Assembly: GCA_029268325.1 (NCBI GenBank)
Contig: JAJUGC010000043.1
Location: 1 to 10,491, forward strand
Source of the DNA: Gammaproteobacteria bacterium
GTDB lineage: Bacteria; Pseudomonadota; Gammaproteobacteria; Pseudomonadales; Oleiphilaceae
Direction: 5' to 3'
Length of the DNA: 10,491 nt
Shown here: in pieces, positions 6,238 through 10,491 of the stretch
How the letters are laid out: every line of letters begins with the position of its first letter
How positions within the stretch are numbered: position 1 is the first letter of the stretch
Translations under genes and position numbers: made by a program
Notes under the pieces: model-generated
Told to the model about the DNA's origin: nothing
The model's input: only the letters and a program-made list of their open reading frames with translations
Database searches by the model: none

Positions 6238-7485
6238 ATGACAAGTAGTATTGATGTTGAAGTCCTACGAGGATTTGCACCGCTAGGAAGGCTGTCTGAA
6301 GAACAATTGGTGCTGTTGGCATCCCGGGTCACGGTACGCCGGGTGCATGCAGGAGGGACGGTGCTGGAGGCAGGTTCGCGGGATAACCAGGCGTATTTCC
6401 TGTTGTCCGGCGAGCTGGTGCTCCATGGGGCCGATGGCCAGCTGCTCCGGGTTGTTTCGGGCACACCTGAAGGGCGCAAGCCCATTGCCCCGGTACAGCC
6501 CCGCCAGTGCCTGGTCACCGCGGCCGTGGACAGCCAAGTCCTGGTGGTTGATCTCTTTATCCTGGCGCGCTTTCTGAAGGAGGCTCCCGTTGCCGCTGAA
6601 AGCGCGGCGGAGCCGGACGATTCCGATGTGGAAAGTCCGACCTATTCCCTGTTGATGCGCTTCTATCAGGACTTGAAGTCCAACCGGGTCAGCTTGCCCA
6701 GTTTGCCGGACGTGGCAATCCGCATTCATCGGGTGGCGGAAGAGAGGGACAGCAGCGCCTCGGATGTGGCCAAGGTGTTAAGCCAGGACCCGGCCATGGT
6801 GGTGAAGCTGCTCCGGGCCGCGAACAGTCCGCTGTATCGGGGCTGGTCGACGATCGAGACCTGCGAAGACGCCATTGTGCGCTTGGGGATTCACACCACC
6901 CGCCAGCTGATCACCATCTTTGCCATGCGGGAGCTATTCCGTACCCGCGCTCCCCACCTTCAGGAACGCATGCGTAAACTCTGGCAGAACGCCCGCGAGG
7001 TGGCGGCTATTGCCTTTGTCCTGGCGAAAATGACACCCGGGCTGCGGCCGGAACAGGCAATGCTGGCTGGGTTGATTCATGAAATTGGCGCCATTCCCAT
7101 TATCCAATATGCGGAAAAGGAGCTGACCCTGTCCAAGTATCCGGAAATGCTGGAAGAGGCGATTGAAGAGTTGCGGGAAGAAATCGGTACCGCGCTTCTC
7201 GAACAGTGGGGCCTATCCTCCGACTTGGTGGAAGTCGTGCGCCATGTGGATGACTATTTCTACGACACCGGCACCGACAAGCCGACCTATCTGGATGTGG
7301 TCCTGCTGGCGCGCCTGCATGCGGCCATTGGCAAGCCGGAGATGCAGCCACTGCCCCAGATGGAATCGGTACCGGCCTTTCGCAAGCTGGCCTTGGGAGA
7401 GCTTAGTGCCGGACGCAGCCTGAAGGTACTGACCCAGGCCCAGCAGGAATTGGCCGCCGCCCGCGGTATTGTGGGCATGCTGTAA
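6238..7485 (+). CDS. Two-domain signalling protein: cNMP-binding-like domain plus HDOD domain
   Basis: A soluble protein of 415 residues with no signal peptide. Residues about 11-115 have the look of a cyclic-nucleotide-binding beta-barrel (FAPLGRLSEEQL, then AGGTVLEAGSRDNQAYFLLSGEL). The phosphate-binding cassette is poor: the usual FGEhALL is missing, and only the PR of residues 88-89 resembles its arginine. Cyclic nucleotide binding is therefore doubtful. An acidic linker (about 120-135) leads to an HDOD domain (about 150-345) with LPSLPDVAIRI, LSQDPAMVVKLLRAANSPLY and GLIHEIGA. The HD-like pair there is H281-E282. HDOD domains generally lack catalytic metal ligands and act as protein-interaction outputs in chemotaxis, motility and stress signalling. 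The C-terminus (about 383-412) is helical. An in-frame TGA at 6226 fixes the start region. The ATG at 6238 has no clear Shine-Dalgarno, which suggests weak or regulated translation. Confidence 0.88.
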   Translation: MTSSIDVEVLRGFAPLGRLSEEQLVLLASRVTVRRVHAGGTVLEAGSRDNQAYFLLSGELVLHGADGQLLRVVSGTPEGRKPIAPVQPRQCLVTAAVDSQVLVVDLFILARFLKEAPVAAESAAEPDDSDVESPTYSLLMRFYQDLKSNRVSLPSLPDVAIRIHRVAEERDSSASDVAKVLSQDPAMVVKLLRAANSPLYRGWSTIETCEDAIVRLGIHTTRQLITIFAMRELFRTRAPHLQERMRKLWQNAREVAAIAFVLAKMTPGLRPEQAMLAGLIHEIGAIPIIQYAEKELTLSKYPEMLEEAIEELREEIGTALLEQWGLSSDLVEVVRHVDDYFYDTGTDKPTYLDVVLLARLHAAIGKPEMQPLPQMESVPAFRKLALGELSAGRSLKVLTQAQQELAAARGIVGML

Positions 7486-7522
7486 AACTTCGTTATTCCT
7501 GGCTGTCCCTAGAGTCGATTCC

Positions 7523-7543
7523 CCTCTCTCCAGGAGGGAGAGG
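7523..7543. terminator. Hairpin after the HDOD gene, possible weak terminator
   Basis: CCTCTCTC and GGGAGAGG form an 8-bp stem (one G-U) around CAGGA, 38 nt past the HDOD stop. It is followed by AGGG and then an AT-rich stretch (7548-7566) but no true U-run. It also resembles the CCCTCTCC/GGAGAGGG palindromes that are scattered between genes in many proteobacteria, so it may be an interspersed repeat rather than a dedicated terminator. Confidence 0.4.
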
Positions 7544-7589
7544 AGGGAAATATTTATAAATCAATTCCTTATAAAACTGGGGCCGGCTA

Positions 7590-7612
7590 CCGGAGGGACA
7601 GAGCCCTGCCGG
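7590..7612 (-). terminator. Hairpin after the DedA-PAP2 gene, possible terminator
   Basis: CCGGAGGG and CCCT-G-CCGG pair as an 8-bp stem with one bulged G around a 6-base loop, 5 nt past the stop of the minus-strand gene. On the minus strand a TTTT run follows only about 12 nt later, so the match to a classic terminator is partial. Confidence 0.35.
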
Positions 7613-7617
7613 GAAGG

Positions 7618-9066
7618 TTAGTCGCTGGCGAGATAGGTCGCGACTGCCTCCGGATATTGCCAGAGGACATAAGCCAGGACGCAACCGCCGGCGGCGAGCG
7701 CGGCGGCAGTGCCCAGCTTGCCAAACTGCACCGGGTGGCGGTCAAAGGGACTGTAGCTGATGCGAATCAGGCCACAGATGGCCAGCCCCCACAGCAGCCC
7801 CCCGATCACGTCGGTCAGCCAGTGTACGCCCAAATAAAGTCGGCTCACTGCAATGAGCAGAGGGGGCAAGACCATGGGCGTGTAGATTTGCCAGCGCTTT
7901 TTCTGGCGTGCCTCTTGGGCCCAAAAGGCTCCCAAAAGCCCCCAAAACACCATGGCTCCACTGCTGTGTCCGCTCGGATAGGCGAAGGATTCCAGAGCTT
8001 CATGCATGTCATTGGGACGTCCTACCGAGAGCACCAGCTTCAGGAGTGTGACACTGCCGGCCGTAAGGGCTCCGGCGACGGCGACGTGCAGGGCCGCGGC
8101 ATACTGGCGGCGCAAGCCCAGGAATAGGACGAAAACGATAAACAGGATATAAAGCGGTACCACGTCCCCGATTAAGGTAAGGGTGATGAAAATCGGGTCC
8201 AGCAGTGGCTGGCGCAGGCTTTGGAAGAAACTGTAGGTGGCCTGGTTCCACTCGCTGAGGATTCGTGTTTCCAGTACGGCGACGGTGAGCAGGATAAAGA
8301 AGAGCAGGCTGAACACGAGCAACATCAGGGAGGGCAACGGGAACTCCTGATGCCCGCTGCGAGGACTGCTCAGGCGCAACCACCAGGAGCGGCTCCAGAG
8401 GGAGCGGTCGACCTGGCGGCGGAACCACTGGTAGACCTTGCTGTCCGGCTGAAGCTGCCAGTGCAGGTTGAAGAACACGAAAAAGGTCGCCAGCAGGATG
8501 CCCAGAGTGGTGAAAAACACCACATAGAAATGGGCTGGCAGTTCCACGTCGACGCGAATCGAGGCCCCCACCAAGAAACCCGGGAGCATGTACACCGGTG
8601 CCCAAAGCAGGGCCGAGATGACGTTGTACAGGAAGAACTGGCGGCTTCTCATGTCGAACATGCCGGCCACCACCGGAATCACCGGCCTCACCGGGCCCAC
8701 GAAGCGGCCAATCACAATGCTTTTGCCACCATGGCGATAGAAGAAGGTTTCACCCCGGCGCAGAATGCCCGGATAACGGCGAAACGGCCAGACACTGTGG
8801 AGCCTTTCGTGGAAAATTCGCCCCAGATAGAAGCTGAGGCCATCGCCCAGGACCGCACCCACAACGGCGGTCAAGAGCGTTACCTCCAGGCTCAGTAAGC
8901 CGCTGCCGGCCAGGGAGGAGAGAACGAACATCAGTAAGACGCCGGGAATTAGAATGCCAACAAAGGCCAGGGATTCCAGCAGGGCGGCCACCAAAATGGT
9001 GATGGCCAGCCATTCCGGCTGTTCCTGGAGAAAGTCGAGAAGGGGTTGGAGTTGACTGGTATCCAT
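7618..9066 (-). CDS. Fusion membrane protein: DedA domain plus PAP2 lipid phosphatase domain
   Basis: 482 residues with many membrane segments. Residues about 10-200 form a DedA/SNARE-associated domain, with ESLAFVGILIPG (E31, P41, G42), GDGLSFYLGR and GRFVGPVRPVIPVVAG (120-135). Residues about 245-440 form a PAP2 domain with all three signature motifs: KLVLSVGRP (K343, R350, P351), YPSGH (P364-H367) and SRLYLGVHWLTD (S408, R409, H415, D419). The phosphatase therefore looks active. A linker rich in Arg and Trp (about 203-235) joins the two. PAP2 enzymes of this type dephosphorylate lipid phosphates such as undecaprenyl pyrophosphate or phosphatidylglycerophosphate. Some DedA proteins have been shown to transport undecaprenyl phosphate across the membrane. 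A TTG at 9123 extends the frame by 19 residues, but neither start has a good ribosome site. I chose the ATG because the DedA homology begins there. Confidence 0.9.
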   Translation of the reverse strand: MDTSQLQPLLDFLQEQPEWLAITILVAALLESLAFVGILIPGVLLMFVLSSLAGSGLLSLEVTLLTAVVGAVLGDGLSFYLGRIFHERLHSVWPFRRYPGILRRGETFFYRHGGKSIVIGRFVGPVRPVIPVVAGMFDMRSRQFFLYNVISALLWAPVYMLPGFLVGASIRVDVELPAHFYVVFFTTLGILLATFFVFFNLHWQLQPDSKVYQWFRRQVDRSLWSRSWWLRLSSPRSGHQEFPLPSLMLLVFSLLFFILLTVAVLETRILSEWNQATYSFFQSLRQPLLDPIFITLTLIGDVVPLYILFIVFVLFLGLRRQYAAALHVAVAGALTAGSVTLLKLVLSVGRPNDMHEALESFAYPSGHSSGAMVFWGLLGAFWAQEARQKKRWQIYTPMVLPPLLIAVSRLYLGVHWLTDVIGGLLWGLAICGLIRISYSPFDRHPVQFGKLGTAAALAAGGCVLAYVLWQYPEAVATYLASD

Positions 9067-9148
9067 GAAACTGTGGCGTCCGAAAAGCGACAGGATAATC
9101 GATAGAAGACGATCCGTCGTCAACTGTTGTTACGGCTAGCAGGTAGAT

Positions 9149-9177
9149 ACAGCCCTGGAAAGGCTTTCCAGGGCTGT
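9149..9177. terminator. Perfect 14-bp inverted repeat between the GGDEF and DedA-PAP2 genes
   Basis: ACAGCCCTGGAAAG and CTTTCCAGGGCTGT are exact complements separated by a single G. It lies 44 nt past the stop of the GGDEF gene and 83 nt before the DedA-PAP2 ATG, both on the minus strand. It probably stops or attenuates the GGDEF transcript, but no U-tract follows on that strand (ATCTACC). Rho-independent termination is therefore uncertain, and mRNA 3'-end protection is an alternative. Confidence 0.5.
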
Positions 9178-9220
9178 GGTTCTTTGGGCTGGAGTGACTG
9201 CTAACCTGCTCTTGCAAACA

Positions 9221-10201
9221 TTAGCGACCTTTTTGGTGAACCCTATTGTGCCCGGAGGCTTGGGCCACCCGCAATGCTTCGTGGGCCCTCGTGAGCAAGG
9301 CCTGTTCGTCGGTTTGTCCCGCGGGGCGGGTCGTGCAGCCCAGGCTGGCGGTCATTTTATCGATCACCGGCCAAGACTGCTGCTCAATGGTGCGGCGAAT
9401 CCGCTCGGCAATCACCACGGAGCCCTCGGGGTGGGTAAAGGGAAGGAGCACATAAAACAGGCCGTCGCCACTGTAGTAAATGCTATCGCCGGCGCGGGTC
9501 ATGGTGCGCAGTAAGCTGGAGAGCTCGGCGAGGAGTGCGTTGACGGTGCTTTTCCCATGAACTTCCAGAAGCTGGTGGTAGTAGTCCACCTCCAGGGCAA
9601 TCAGCGATAACGGATGCCCGCTGGACTCCGAGCGGGAAACTTCCTGCTTGAGGGTGAACTCCAGGTGTTTCAGGTTGTAGGCCCCGGTCAGGGCGTCCTT
9701 GATGGCCAAATCCACCAGGGAGCGGGTTTTGTGATGGTAGAGATAGGCATACAGGGCAGCCAGGCTGGTGAGCAGGACAAAGCTGGACAGAAAGCGCAGC
9801 GCCTGGAACAGGCCTCCATTGGCCATGAGAGCAATGCCGATCCAGCAGGCGGTAGCCAGGCTGAGGTAGATGGCGGAGCGCAGTGGCACCAACAGATAGC
9901 CGAACAGGGCCAGCATATAGGCCCAGTAGTGGGCGTTGGGGTTGCTGCTGAGAACGACACAGCCGGTGAGCAGCATCAGGCCGCCCAGGATCAACAGGTG
10001 GCCTGACTGGACATTCTGGTCGTTGCGGCGTGCCCAGCCGTACATGGCGCCAATCAGGAATAGGGGAGCAAACAACAGACCGATGTAGAACAGCTCATAG
10101 AAACCGTAGCGCACATTCTGCACGGCCAGCATGACCATAATGATCGCGCCGAGCAGATAGAGGGTGATGTGGGTCCGGGTACGCAATAAGGACTCAGTCA
10201 T
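9221..10201 (-). CDS. Membrane-bound protein with a degenerate GGDEF domain
   Basis: 326 residues. The first 155 or so are hydrophobic, probably five or six membrane segments, and the rest is a cytoplasmic GGDEF-type domain opening with DALTGAYN (D169). The catalytic signature is degraded: GGDEF is replaced by GDGLF (245-249). The substrate-binding region that normally reads DxDxFKxxND--GH has D206 but lacks the usual Lys, Asn, Asp and His. Diguanylate cyclase activity is therefore unlikely. In contrast RAGD (R236, D239) sits exactly five residues before the signature, the standard position of the RxxD c-di-GMP inhibitory site. The likely role is c-di-GMP sensing or a scaffold; this is inference. 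Start: the ATG at 10201 has AGGA about 8 nt upstream and overlaps the preceding gene by 8 bp. An ATG at 10234 would add 11 residues and a longer overlap. Confidence 0.85.
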   Translation of the reverse strand: MTESLLRTRTHITLYLLGAIIMVMLAVQNVRYGFYELFYIGLLFAPLFLIGAMYGWARRNDQNVQSGHLLILGGLMLLTGCVVLSSNPNAHYWAYMLALFGYLLVPLRSAIYLSLATACWIGIALMANGGLFQALRFLSSFVLLTSLAALYAYLYHHKTRSLVDLAIKDALTGAYNLKHLEFTLKQEVSRSESSGHPLSLIALEVDYYHQLLEVHGKSTVNALLAELSSLLRTMTRAGDSIYYSGDGLFYVLLPFTHPEGSVVIAERIRRTIEQQSWPVIDKMTASLGCTTRPAGQTDEQALLTRAHEALRVAQASGHNRVHQKGR

Positions 10202-10491
10202 GGTTGCCGTCCTCGTTAGGGGCCAGGTCCACATGGGAACAGGTCTGGTTGCTGCCCCGGGCCTGGGCGACGCTAAGTGCCTGGTGGGCCATGCGGATCA
10301 GGCTTTCGCTGTCGTCTCCCACGTTCAGGCCGACCACGCCAATGCTCACTGTTACCGGCTGTTGTTCGGTTCCCAGTTGTTTCTTGCACTGCACGCGTAG
10401 TTTCTCTGCAGTCGTCATGGCGTTTTTGGTGTTGGTATGGGGAAGAATGATCACGAACTCCGCCTCCCCATAGCGGTAGTAGCTGTCAAAC
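10194..10491 (-). CDS. GGDEF-domain protein, C-terminal part (runs off the right edge)
   Basis: Ninety-eight C-terminal residues are visible, beginning FDSYYRYGEAEFVIILP. The RYG and the final EF of a RYGGDEF signature are kept, but the motif reads GEAEF, so the second Gly and the first acidic residue are lost. A standard C-terminal half follows: TVSIGVVGL (the usual SIG strand), SESLIRMAHQALSVAQARGSN in place of ADxALYxAKxxGRN, and a short acidic tail. Loss of the second glycine and the metal-binding acid suggests an inactive or weak cyclase, but the N-terminal half and any sensor or EAL domain lie outside the window. The TGA at 10194-10196 overlaps the next gene's ATG by 8 bp (ATGACTGA), so the two are surely co-transcribed and probably translationally coupled. 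Confidence 0.85.
   Translation of the reverse strand, partial: FDSYYRYGEAEFVIILPHTNTKNAMTTAEKLRVQCKKQLGTEQQPVTVSIGVVGLNVGDDSESLIRMAHQALSVAQARGSNQTCSHVDLAPNEDGNHD

Noticed and set aside
5964..6518. A 184-codon minus-strand frame across the 15-bp repeats and the start of the HDOD gene
   Set aside because: It overlaps the N-terminus of a well-supported gene, has no ribosome site and shows only the repeat periodicity, not a recognisable protein.
8221..8898. A 225-codon plus-strand frame opposite the DedA-PAP2 gene
   Set aside because: It is Gln, His and Glu-rich as expected for the complement of a Leu and Val-rich membrane protein, and it conflicts with a gene carrying clear DedA and PAP2 motifs.
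9067..9123. TTG at 9123 as the start of the DedA-PAP2 gene
   Set aside because: No ribosome site precedes it and the extra 19 residues do not look like DedA sequence. The ATG at 9066 is also without a strong site, so some doubt remains.
1..10491. A defence system, toxin-antitoxin pair, prophage, insertion sequence or CRISPR array
   Set aside because: All long frames that look coding have housekeeping, membrane or signalling identities. I saw no transposase, terminal repeats, CRISPR-type repeat-spacer array or paired small genes. The 15-bp repeat has no spacers.

Overview
The window looks like chromosomal DNA from a free-living gammaproteobacterium with a fairly high GC content. It resembles the Pseudomonas, Marinobacter and Alcanivorax group, but no species can be named from the sequence. 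ThyA, IlvD and FolA read as close relatives of the E. coli proteins. The order TauE/SafE permease, lgt, thyA, then folA and ilvD nearby resembles the arrangement I recall from Pseudomonas-type genomes. No transposase, tRNA, rRNA, CRISPR array or prophage gene was seen.

Layout: 1-284 (-) is the N-terminal part of an NRDE/TANGO2-family gene that runs off the left edge. A 298-bp divergent spacer follows. Then on the + strand come a TauE/SafE permease (583-1380), lgt (1437-2294), thyA (2291-3085, overlapping lgt by 4 bp), a terminator, and folA (3233-3742). A bidirectional terminator separates folA from the convergent ilvD (3835-5679, -). A 558-bp spacer with a long hairpin in the ilvD leader and a degenerate 15-bp tandem repeat leads to a + strand gene for a cNMP-like/HDOD signalling protein (6238-7485). 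The rest is on the - strand: a DedA-PAP2 fusion membrane protein (7618-9066), a membrane GGDEF-family protein (9221-10201), and the C-terminal part of a second GGDEF protein that overlaps it by 8 bp (10194 to the right edge).

Functions: ThyA makes dTMP and dihydrofolate, and FolA regenerates tetrahydrofolate, so the two form a thymidylate cycle next to the lipoprotein-maturation enzyme Lgt. IlvD serves branched-chain amino-acid synthesis. The right third is a signalling and envelope-lipid region. The HDOD protein probably acts through protein contacts. The DedA-PAP2 fusion could join lipid-phosphate hydrolysis to lipid transport. The two GGDEF proteins both have damaged active-site motifs. 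The complete one keeps an RxxD inhibitory-site motif at the canonical spacing, so it may sense c-di-GMP rather than make it. That pair, the fusion and the two structured spacers are the parts most worth a second look. Nothing here amounts to a clearly new multi-gene system.
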